Both the position numbers and the translations under genes were made by a program. Shown piece by piece: positions 45,202-54,800 of a DNA stretch of 64,000 nt (its first letter is position 1; the number at the start of each line of letters is the position of its first letter). Location of the stretch: NCBI RefSeq assembly GCF_900106945.1, contig NZ_FNNE01000004.1:288989-352988 (forward strand), written 5' to 3'. The stretch is from Marinobacter mobilis. GTDB lineage: Bacteria > Pseudomonadota > Gammaproteobacteria > Pseudomonadales > Oleiphilaceae. The notes under the pieces were generated by a model. The model was not told the DNA's origin. It ran no database searches and saw nothing but the letters and a program-made list of their open reading frames with translations.

Positions 45202-46014
45202 TCAGCTGCGGGGTTGCCGGACCAGACTGTAGGTCAGCAGGAACATGGTGAAGGCGGCTACGACCACCGATGGCCCGGCGGGGCTGTCAGCAAACCAGGA
45301 CAGGCCAAGACCGCCGGATATCGCGACCATGCCAATGCCCATGGCCAGCAGCACCATCCGTTCCGGGGTGGTGGCCAGCCTTCTGGCCGTGGCGGCGGGA
45401 ATGATCAGCAGTGCGGTGATCAGCAGCACGCCGACGATTTTCATGGCCACGGCGATGACCAGGGAGAACATCAGCATCAGTACCAGGCGTAGCCGTTCGA
45501 CCGGGAATCCTTCCACCCGTGCCAGCTCCTCGTGGATCGTGGCCATCAGCAGGCCGCGCCAGAGCCGCTGTAACAGCACCAGGATGACTGCCGCGCCGCC
45601 ATAGATCCAGGCCAGATCATCACGGCTGATCGCCAGCAGGTCGCCGAAGAGGTAGCCACTGAGGTCGATGCGGACCTCAGGCATGAAGCTCAGGGTGACC
45701 AGACCGATGGCGAGGGCGCTGTGGGCAAGAATACCGAGCAGGGTATCGGTGGCCAGGGTGCGGCTGCGGGCCAGCATCACCAATACGACGGCAAGGCTGA
45801 CACAGGTGCCGGCAATGGCGAGGTTGAGGGGCAGCTGGAACAGGAAGCCCAGGGCAATGCCGAGCAGCGCGGAGTGGGCCAGGGTATCCCCGAAATAGGC
45901 CATACGCCGCCAGACCACGAAACAGCCCAGCGGCCCGGCCACCAGAGCGACCCCAAGGCCGCCGATCAGTGCGCGCCAGAAAAAATCATCGAGAATTGAA
46001 TCAATGAGCGCCAT
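45202..46014 (-). CDS. znuB: Zinc ABC transporter permease
   Basis: The 270-residue protein has about eight membrane helices and the ZnuB pattern: GPLGCFVVWRRMAYFGDTLAHSALLG near 27 and KIVGVLLITALLIIPAATAR near 185. It imports Zn2+ with ZnuC. Its start at 46014 overlaps the znuC stop by 14 bases. It is the last gene of zur-znuC-znuB. Confidence 0.94.
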   Translation of the reverse strand: MALIDSILDDFFWRALIGGLGVALVAGPLGCFVVWRRMAYFGDTLAHSALLGIALGFLFQLPLNLAIAGTCVSLAVVLVMLARSRTLATDTLLGILAHSALAIGLVTLSFMPEVRIDLSGYLFGDLLAISRDDLAWIYGGAAVILVLLQRLWRGLLMATIHEELARVEGFPVERLRLVLMLMFSLVIAVAMKIVGVLLITALLIIPAATARRLATTPERMVLLAMGIGMVAISGGLGLSWFADSPAGPSVVVAAFTMFLLTYSLVRQPRS

Positions 46015-46786
46015 GGCCACTGCATCCCTCATGCTGGCGGTGGTCAGCATCGCCGGCGACGACGTCGCCATGAAGGTTGTGCTGATGATTGTGGTGATGG
46101 TGATAGACCGCCAGACTCTCGGCGACCTGCTGACCGAAGGTTTCGATAAAGGCAGGGTCGGCCGAGATGTCTTCCGGGCGGCCGCTACAGCAAACATGTT
46201 GGTTGAGGCAGATGACCTGATCAGTGGCGGCCATGACCAGATGCAAATCATGGGAAATCATGATGACGCCGCAGTGGAGCTCGTCGCGAAGGCTGCGGAT
46301 CAGCTCGTAGAGGGCCGCCTGACCATTGATATCCACGCCCTGGGCGGGCTCATCCAGCACCAGCAGTTCCGGGTTACGGGCCAGCGCCCGGGCGATCAGT
46401 ACCCGTTGCTTCTCGCCACCGGAGAGGTGGTGAATCGAAGCATCGACGAGGTGACCGACACCGGTACGGGTGAGGGCCTGCTGGCAGCGGTCCCCGGCCT
46501 CTCCGGTCAACATCATGAAGCGGCGCACGCTCAGTGGCAGGGTTGGCTGCAGTACCAAATGCTGAGGTACGTAACCGATCCGCACGCCGGGCTTGAGCCA
46601 GATGTTGCCACTGGAGACCCGTTGCAGCCCCAATACGGATTTGATCAACGTAGTCTTGCCGGCGCCGTTGGGGCCAATGATGGTAACAATGTCGCCACGA
46701 TTGACCGTCAGGTTGATGCCATCGATCACCGGTGGGCCGTCGAAGCGGACACTCACGTTGTTAAGGGTAACCAAGCGTTCAGGCAT
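46001..46786 (-). CDS. znuC: Zinc ABC transporter ATPase
   Basis: The 261-residue ATPase has Walker A GPNGAGKTT near 36, LSGGEKQR near 126, Walker B LLVLDEP near 146 and the switch MISHD. It drives ZnuB. The last 35 residues are very rich in histidine (VYHHHHNHQHNLHG...), as in several ZnuC proteins, and may buffer zinc. Its start overlaps the zur stop by eight bases. Confidence 0.94.
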   Translation of the reverse strand: MPERLVTLNNVSVRFDGPPVIDGINLTVNRGDIVTIIGPNGAGKTTLIKSVLGLQRVSSGNIWLKPGVRIGYVPQHLVLQPTLPLSVRRFMMLTGEAGDRCQQALTRTGVGHLVDASIHHLSGGEKQRVLIARALARNPELLVLDEPAQGVDINGQAALYELIRSLRDELHCGVIMISHDLHLVMAATDQVICLNQHVCCSGRPEDISADPAFIETFGQQVAESLAVYHHHHNHQHNLHGDVVAGDADHRQHEGCSGHGAH

Positions 46787-47267
46787 GTTCTGCCGCCTTG
46801 CAGGTAGGGCACTCTCCGGCGATTTCTATGGTCGTTTCCCGGGGCGTGAACCCTTCGGCCGCGGCCGCTTGCTGTACTGCCTGCTCCACCGCAGGGGCCG
46901 CCAGCTCAAGGGCATTGCGGCACTGGCGGCAGATCAGAAACACACTGGTGTGATGGTGACCGGCGTGGGTGCAGCCGATAAAGGCATTGAGCGAGGCGAT
47001 TCGGTGAACCAGGCCATACTGCAGCAGGAAATCGAGGGCCCGGTAGACTGTGGGGGGCGCCGCGTTGTGGCCGTCTTCAGCCAGCGCTGCCAGCAGATCG
47101 TAGGCGCCCAGTGGCTTGTGGGATTGCCAGATCAGCTCCAGTACCCGCTCCCGGGTCGGGGTCAGGCGCGCCCGTTGGTTCTGGCAAATGTCACGGGCAT
47201 CGGCCAGCGCCTGCTGGACGCAGACGGAGTGATTGTGCGGACGGTAAGGCAGGGCGCTGTCGGACAT
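46779..47267 (-). CDS. zur: Zinc uptake regulator, Fur family
   Basis: The 162-residue protein has the Fur-family winged helix (LTPTRERVLELIWQSHKPLGAYDLL, PPTVYRALDFLLQYGLVHRI) and a metal domain with HAGHHH, CRQC and a late CPTC pair for structural zinc. Zur represses zinc uptake genes when zinc is plentiful; here it heads zur-znuC-znuB and a Zur-box-like site lies upstream. znuA is not in the window. Confidence 0.92.
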   Translation of the reverse strand: MSDSALPYRPHNHSVCVQQALADARDICQNQRARLTPTRERVLELIWQSHKPLGAYDLLAALAEDGHNAAPPTVYRALDFLLQYGLVHRIASLNAFIGCTHAGHHHTSVFLICRQCRNALELAAPAVEQAVQQAAAAEGFTPRETTIEIAGECPTCKAAEHA

Positions 47268-47287
47268 GGCAGGGAGAATCCGGAAAA

Positions 47288-47309
47288 TAATGCAACATTA
47301 TAACATTCG
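47288..47309. promoter_or_regulatory. Zur-box-like operator upstream of zur-znuCB
   Basis: On the minus strand GAATGTTATAATGTTGCATT resembles the gammaproteobacterial Zur site (GAAATGTTATA-N-TATAACATTTC type) with a near-palindrome around TATAA. It lies about 22-40 bases before the zur start. Confidence 0.78.
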
Positions 47310-47336
47310 CTTCCGTCGCCGTCACCGGGCCCGTTG

Positions 47337-47801
47337 TCAGCCCCGGTGAGCCTGCAGGGCAAGGGATTCCAGGTATTCAAGGTTGGGGATGCGGGCACTT
47401 TCGCCATCGACCTCGACCAGCATGAGATCCGCCGGGCCGGTCTCGCCTTCCCGCTCCTGCACCTGTTCGCTGGCTACCCGGGCCTGGCTGGGAATACCTT
47501 GGGTGACGATTGCCAGGAACGGCAGCGTGTTGTGGTGCTCGCCGATGGTATTGAGCACGGCCACCCGACCGCGACTGCCGGCCGGAACACCGGCCTTGAT
47601 GCCATTGGCCGCATCGTAGGAGATGACCGGAAGGGTCAGTCCGCGCCACTGAATATCCCCCAGCAACCACTGGGGCGCGTCGCTCCGTGGCTCCACACTG
47701 GCGTAATCGATGATTTCGGCAATGGATACGTTTGGCAGCAGCAGCTGCTGTCCGGTCATCGGGATCATTACGCAGGGGAGGATCTGGCTGGTTTCGCTCA
47801 T
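47337..47801 (-). CDS. chpC: CheW-like adaptor of the Pil-Chp system
   Basis: The 154-residue protein is one CheW domain: VMIPMTGQQLLLPNVSIAEIIDY near 11, GDIQWRGLTLPVISYD near 48, VVLNTIG-like strand and IPNLEYLESLALQ at the end. It should link receptors to ChpA. GAGGA lies before the ATG. It is the last gene of the pil-chp block and ends 69 bases before zur on the same strand, without a clear terminator. Confidence 0.88.
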   Translation of the reverse strand: MSETSQILPCVMIPMTGQQLLLPNVSIAEIIDYASVEPRSDAPQWLLGDIQWRGLTLPVISYDAANGIKAGVPAGSRGRVAVLNTIGEHHNTLPFLAIVTQGIPSQARVASEQVQEREGETGPADLMLVEVDGESARIPNLEYLESLALQAHRG

Positions 47802-47812
47802 GGTTCTGTTCC

Positions 47813-48859
47813 TCAGGCGGAATCCCGTTGCTGCTTGCGCTTGAGCAGGCAGGATTCCTCAATGGTTTTGACAAGTTCTCTGGCCAGCTGCTCAGGCGTT
47901 CCGATAAAACTGGTGCAACCGGTGGCGGCGATCGAATCCGGCATCGAGCTGTTGGCGCAGCTGGCGCTGTCCTGTACCCAGATGCGACTGCCGTGGGCTT
48001 TCAGCAGCGGGGCGGCAATGGCGCCGTCACTGCCCATGCCCGAAAACAGGATTGCGTTGCAGCGGGCACCATAATGATCGCCGACGTTGAGCAGCACCTG
48101 ATCGATGGAGGGCCCATACAGCCCGGGCCACGGGGTATCCTTACGGGCAAGGCGGCCATCGCTGGCGATGTACCATTCGTGCTCAACCGGCAGCAAAACC
48201 ACGTCGCCGTTGTTGACCGTGATACCTTCGCTGGCGTGTTTGAGCTGGTAATGGGCGTGGCGACCAAGCACCCGGGTCAGCACGTCGGTAAAGTTGCCAT
48301 CAATGTGCTGGGCGTAGATGAACCCCACCGGCAGCCCGGCAGGGAGGTGATCCAGAAAGGCCTTGACCGCAGCCGGACCGCCCAGGGAGGCGCCCAGTAT
48401 CCAGATATCCTGTGCCGGCTGGTCGGCAGCGGCCGGGCTCACCCACCGGGGCAGCTCGGGGGCTTCCGATGCCTCGGTGGCGGCCAGTTGTTCGAGGCTG
48501 TCGGCAGAATCGAGCTGCTCCAGGGTGCCAAGATTCTGTTCCAGCTTGTCCTGAAGCCGCCGTTCCCAGCGGAAGTAGTCGGTGGTGCCGGGCTTGGGGG
48601 CCGGAGCGACCCCGAACAGCACCGGTACGTTGGTGTGTTCGAGCAGGAATTCGAACAGGTCGGGGTGGTCGGCCTCATCCTCGAGGGTCACCAGCCAGAT
48701 TTCCGCCTCCGGTACCTGGGGGTAGCCCTCCAGGCGTTCCGGGTCGCCGCTGAAGCTGGCATTCAGGCCGAAGCGGGACACCGCCTCCTGGAGCCGGTGT
48801 CGTTGCAGGACATCGTCAGAAACGATGCCGACCGCCGGCCGGCCAGCGCTTCCGGCCAT
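47813..48859 (-). CDS. chpB: CheB-type methylesterase of the Pil-Chp system
   Basis: The 348-residue protein has a degenerate receiver-like N-terminus (about 1-140; no phospho-acceptor Asp pair recognised) and a C-terminal methylesterase (about 165-335) with GASLGGP (serine), AQHIDGNFTDV (histidine) and FSGMGSDGA (aspartate). It should remove methyl groups from PilJ. The start overlaps the chpA stop (TGATG). Confidence 0.9.
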   Translation of the reverse strand: MAGSAGRPAVGIVSDDVLQRHRLQEAVSRFGLNASFSGDPERLEGYPQVPEAEIWLVTLEDEADHPDLFEFLLEHTNVPVLFGVAPAPKPGTTDYFRWERRLQDKLEQNLGTLEQLDSADSLEQLAATEASEAPELPRWVSPAAADQPAQDIWILGASLGGPAAVKAFLDHLPAGLPVGFIYAQHIDGNFTDVLTRVLGRHAHYQLKHASEGITVNNGDVVLLPVEHEWYIASDGRLARKDTPWPGLYGPSIDQVLLNVGDHYGARCNAILFSGMGSDGAIAAPLLKAHGSRIWVQDSASCANSSMPDSIAATGCTSFIGTPEQLARELVKTIEESCLLKRKQQRDSA

Positions 48860-51800
48860 CAGTTGTCACCGGTCAGCCGTTCAATGGTTGCCAGCAGCTC
48901 GGCTTCCTGGAACGGCTTGCCAAGATACTCGTTCACGCCAATGGACAAGGCGCGGTCGCGGTGCTTCTGACCGGTCCGGGAGGTGATCATACAGATCGGT
49001 GTATCCCGCAGGGTCTCGTCGTGACGGACAAAGCTGGCGACTTCGAAACCGTCCATTCGCGGCATTTCGATATCCAGCAGAATGATGTCCGGACGGTGAT
49101 CCTGCAGCTGGGCCACGGCATCGAGGCCATCTTTGGCGGTGACCACTTCCATACCGTTGCGTTCCAGCAGGCGTGAGGTGACCTTGCGCACCGTCACCGA
49201 GTCATCCACCACCATGACAATGGTTGCCCGCTCTTCCCGGCGTACCGAGTCCTGGGCGCCCTGCAGTCTGGCCTGGCGCTGACGCTCGGACAGAATGTCG
49301 GAACGGATCATGGCCGGAAGATCGAGGATCACCACCACATTACCGTCACCGAGAATGGTAGCTCCGGAAACCCCGCGCACGGAGCTGAACTGGGGACCGA
49401 GGGATTTCACCACGATTTCCCGGCTGCCCAGCAGACTGTCCACTTGCAGGGCCATGGGCTGCTCGGCACCGCGCACCAGAATCACCGGCAGCGGCAGCGC
49501 CTGACCCTGCAGTTTGGGCTGGTGTTCACTGTGCAACAGGCTGCCAAGATACTGCAGGCGGTACTGCTGGCCAGCGTACTCGTACAGCGGTGCATCCGGC
49601 TTGTAGTATTCCTCGAGTTCGTAAGTGCTGACCCGAACGATACCCTCGATGGTATTGAGCGGAATGGCGTAGAAATCTTCGCCGGTGGTCACCATCAACG
49701 CACGGTTGACGGATACGGTGAACGGCAGGCGGACGGTGAACGTCGTGCCCTGGCCGAGGGCGGAGTCGATATCGAGCGCGCCACCGAGCTGTTTGATTTC
49801 GCTGGCCACCACGTCCATACCTACGCCACGGCCAGAGATCTGGGTCACCTTCTGGGCGGTCGAGAAGCCTGGCTGGAGGATGAACTGCAGCACCTCACGG
49901 TCGGTCAGGTCTTCATCTTCCCGCAGCATGCCCTGACGGATGGCCTTGTCGCGGATGACCGGGATCGGGATGCCCTTGCCATCGTCGATCATCCGCAGCA
50001 CCACATCACCGCCTTCGCGGGTCAGCGAGAGCGTAATCTCCCCGGCTTCCGGCTTGCCTGCGGCCTTGCGCTCATCCGGCATTTCGATGCCATGGTCAAG
50101 GGCATTACGCAGCATGTGCTCAAGCGGGGCAATCATGCGCTCGAGAATGTTACGGTCCATTTCCCCTTCCGGGTTACGGACATCGAATTCCACCTTCTTG
50201 CCCAGCTCGCCGCTGATCTGTCGCACGATCCGCCGCAGGCGCGGCACCATGGATGCGAACGGGATCATGCGGGTCTTCATCAGACCTTCCTGCAGCTCGG
50301 TATTGATCCGCGACTGCTGTACCAGCAGGGTTTCGGTATCACGGATCCGGTCTGACAGGGTTTCCCGCAAGTCGGCAAGGTCAGACGAGGACTCGCTGAG
50401 GGCCCGGGACAGCTGCTGAATGGACGAATAGCGGTCCATTTCCAGGGGATCGAAGTCTTCCCCGTAATCCGGGCCATGTTCACGCTCGGTACGGAACAGA
50501 ATCTGCGCCTCGGTTTCGATGTCCATGCGCCGCAACTGCTCTCGCAGTCGCTCAATGGTCGCGGCCATTTCGTCGAGGGTATAGCTGAAGTCGCTGGTCT
50601 GTTGTTCCAGGCGGCCACGGGTAATACTGGTCTCACCGGCCAGGTTGACGAGTTCGTCCAACAGCGGCGCCGAGACCCGGATGGATTCCTGGGTACCCGT
50701 GCGGGTGCTGGCCGCGGCTTTCTTGACGGGCTGGCGTGCCGGTTTGGGCTGCTGTACCGGCGCTTCAGCAGGCTCGGCCGCCGCGGGGAGTGGTGCGGCT
50801 TGCTCCGGCGCGGGTGCTGGCGTGATCGGTGCCGACGGCCGCGGAGTTTCCAGCGTGTTTTCGGGCTTTGCCGGTTCGGCTGGCTGAGCCGGAGTCAGGC
50901 CGGTCTCGAACTGACCCTTGACCTCGGCAAGTTGCGCGACGATGCCGTCGTAATCGGCGGTAATGGCCTGCCAGGCATCGGCGTTCGGCAAATTGCCACC
51001 GAGGTCGATCAGCCGGGTCTCCAGACCATGGGAGCGATCCCCCAGGGATTTCAGCTGGGCCAGGCGGGCACCACCCTTGAGGGTATGCAGAACACGCTGG
51101 GCTTCCTGATTGAAATGATGACTGCCAGGATCTTTCTGCCAGTCGGCCAGCAGGTGTTCGAGTTGATCCACCAGCTCGGCGGCTTCCTCAAGGAAGATCT
51201 CGATCACTTCCTGGTCCACCGGCTCGGCAGACGCTGACGTATCGGCTTCGCTGGCAGCTCTTTCCGCGCTCGCTTCGGCGGCTTTGATGTCAGCCAGCAG
51301 TGTCGGATCGACGACAGGCTTCTCGCCCTCTTCAACGCCGTTGAGCATTTTCTGCAAGGCATCGTTTGCGCGTTCGCTCAGGGCCAGAACCGTGGTTTGG
51401 TTGCCACTGCCCCGAACCAGAGAATCGAGCAGGCTTTCCCAGTGCTCTGCCAGTTCGGCAAAGACATCGGCATCGGCGAGACGGGCGCCACCTTTGAGGG
51501 TGTGCAGTTCCTGTTGCAGCTGGGTTATGCCAGTAAGCTCGTCGGGCGCGGCTTTCCACTGCGACAGACACTCGTCGATGGCGGCATGGATCTCCAGGCC
51601 TTCATCGAGGAATACGCCGACCAGGTCATCACTGCTATCGGTGCTTTCGGCTGCCATGGCGGGCACATCGACATCTTCGATTGCGACGGCCGACGCCTGT
51701 GGCCCGGCGGGCGTTCCGCTGAGGATGGCCTTGACCTCTGCCTCCAGCTCATGGGCAGGGGGACAGGGTTTCTGGGTCGCAACCTGTTCCACCATCTGGG

Positions 51801-54800
51801 CAAGGCGGTCGTGGCAGGCAAACAGCAGCTCGACCATCTGTGGCGTTGCGGCTATCTGACCTTCGGCGATTTTCTCGAACAGGTCTTCCAGTACGTGCGT
51901 GAGGTCGCCAATGGCCGCAACGCCGGCCATGCGGGCACCCCCCTTGAGGGTATGCACATCCCGCTGCAGCTCCGCAGCAATGTCGCGGCTGGCCGGATCT
52001 TCGCTCCAGGCATGGAGCGCACTGCCGGTGGAGTTGATCAGGTCATAGGCTTCTTCGAGGAAAATGCCAACCAGCTCAGGATCCTGCTCGGCCAACAGGT
52101 TTGCTGGTGTGTCGGCGTTCTCCTCAGACTCCGTCAGTATGTCGTCCTGACCAGGCGTCAGCATCTCGCTGATGCCCTGTTCCAGTTCGCTCAGGTCGAG
52201 GCTGTCTGCCTCGGGCTCCGGAATGGCGGCCTCTTCGATCGTGGCCTCGGGCTCGGGAACGACGGTCTCATCGACGTCGGGCTCGGTGACCGCCATTTGC
52301 GGTTCGGTTTCCGTGGTTTCCGCCTGACCGTCACTGCAGGCCGCATGCAGTTCCTGAACCAGACCGGGCACCGAGGGGCAGTGGCCGCTGTCGGCAATCG
52401 CTTCAACCAGTGCCGCGAGCTGATCATGGGCACGCAGCGCCAGTTCAGTACGCGCATCGGTGGCAGCGATACGGCCGTCGGCAATACGTTCAAACAGGGT
52501 TTCCATTTCATGGGCGATATCGGCGATGGCGTTGATATCGGCCATGCGGGCACCCCCTTTGAGGGTGTGCAGTTCCCGCTGCAGCTCTTTAACCAGCTCG
52601 GGCTGTTCAGGGTTGTTTTGCCACTGGTGCAGCTGCTCGCTGGTGGTGTCGATGATTTCCCCGGCCTCTTCGAGGAAGATCTCAGCCAGTTCCGGATCCA
52701 GATCGGCCATGGAACTTTCTTCGCCGAAGTCAGGTGCCTGAGCTACCGAGTCCTCGGCAATTTCGCCGGCGCCGGAGTCAGCCTCGGATTCGTCCGGCTC
52801 AACGCCCAGATCCGGTTCTGCTATCTCGGCGGCTTCGTCAACGAATGCCTCGGTGATGGTCGGAAGTTCGATGTCCTCTTCCGGTACCTCGGCGGCGGTG
52901 ACTGCTTCCTGATCACCCTCGATGTAGGCGTGAATCTCGGCGATCAAATCGGGTGCTGGACGTGGAGGCTGTTTCTGCTCAAGTGCGTCGACCATGCTCG
53001 TGAGTCGGTCATGGCTGCGGAACAGCAGGTCCGAAAGGCGGTCGTTAACGGCCAGGCGTTCGTCGGTCAGGCCTTCAAACAGGGTCTCAAGCTCGTGAGC
53101 GAGATCTCCGATGGCGGGGATGTCGGACAGTCGGGCTCCGCCCTTGAGCGTGTGCAAGTCCCGCTGTAATGACTGCAGCAGCGCCGGGGTGTCTGGGTTC
53201 TCACTCCACTGGTGGAGGGTTTCTGCGGTGTTGTCGACCAGTTCGCGGGCCTCTTCCAGGAAAATCTCCGCCAGTTCCTGATCGTCTTCCTCGTCGACCT
53301 CCATCCGCTGTGGCGGTTCCGCCGGTTCGGCTTCCATCTCGTCAAGTTCAAGCTCAAAGCCGCGGTCAATGGCCTCGAGTTCCCCGCCGAATGTCTCACC
53401 GAACGCGTCTTCTGCGGCGGTCGCTTCGGGCGCAAGGGGCGCCTCGAGCAGCGCCTGCAGTGCCTCGTTCAAGGCATTGTCAGGTTTGGCCGCCAGACCT
53501 GCAGCAATCTGATCCATCATATTGATCAGTTGTTCATGGCCTGCCCGAAGGGTGTCGATGAGCTGCAGGTCGCCTGCAACGGCGACGTCCTTCATTGCTG
53601 CGTACAATTCGGCCAGCAGCCGGGCGAGATCGGATACATCGTTAAGCCCGGCCTGGTCTCCACCAGAAGCCAGTTGCTGAAGCTCATGGCCAAGCATGTC
53701 CAGCGGCTGGTTCTCTGTTGGGGTCTCAATCCACTGGTCGAGGATGCGGTCGGCATCCAGCAGGGTGTCGAGCCCTTCACTGAGGAACAGCTGCACCAGG
53801 TGCGGGTTGGGTAGGGCTTCGCTTGTTTTGGTCTCGGCGTCGTCGCGACGTCCCAGGGAGCGCGCAGCGACGTCGTTCAGGCGTTGCAGGTACTCTTCCG
53901 TCCCCGCGAGGGTGGCCTGTGGATCCTCACGCAGCTGGGCCAGACCCTGGTTGAGAAACCGGCAGGCGTCGGCCATCAGGGCGAGGACGTCCCGGTCCGC
54001 CTTCAGTCCGGCGGCGCGGGCATCCTTGACGTACCGCTCCAGCGGCGTGATGACGTTGGCAATCGGGGCAATGGAGGCGGTGTGAGCACTGCCTTTAAGC
54101 GTGTGCAGGGCACGTGACACATCGTCAGTGTAGGCTGCGCTGGCCTTGTCACCGGCGTTGTCGAGGAACGCGCGCAGGGTCTGCAGGTGTGTCTCTGTCT
54201 CGCTTTCAAAAATATCCAGCAGGACAGAATCGACGTTGTCATCACTGTCATCGATATCCAGATCGCTGCCGACGTCGATATCAATGATGTATTCGGGTTC
54301 TTCCTGTTCCGGCATCGCCCGGGTGTCGGGGATGTCGCCACTGGCGATGGCATTGGCCCGGGCTTCCAGGGGCGCCGGGTCAAGAGAGGCTGGCTGTCGT
54401 TGCTCGAAGTCCCTGACAAGGTCAGGCAACACTGCTGTCACGTCCTGAAGCAGCGTGCCTATGGTTTCGTTCATCAGGATGGAGCCATCAATCACCCGGT
54501 TGAGCATGTTCTCGATCGACCAGGACAGTTCGCCAACCACCAGGGCGCCGACCATCCGGCCACTGCCCTTGAGGGTATGAAAGGCGCGGCGGACTTCCGC
54601 CAGGGCACTGCGGTCATCGAACTGGCGAACCAGCATCGGCAGGTACTGGCGGATGGTGTCGAGCACCTCGCCTGCTTCCTCGACAAAAATCTCGAGGATC
54701 TCATCATCGATCAGATCGTCGTCGGCCTCCGGCTCTTCCCGGGTGGTTACCGTCGGCAGCGGCTCAGGTTCGAGGTTTGCCTCTTCGCCGGTCACTTCCA

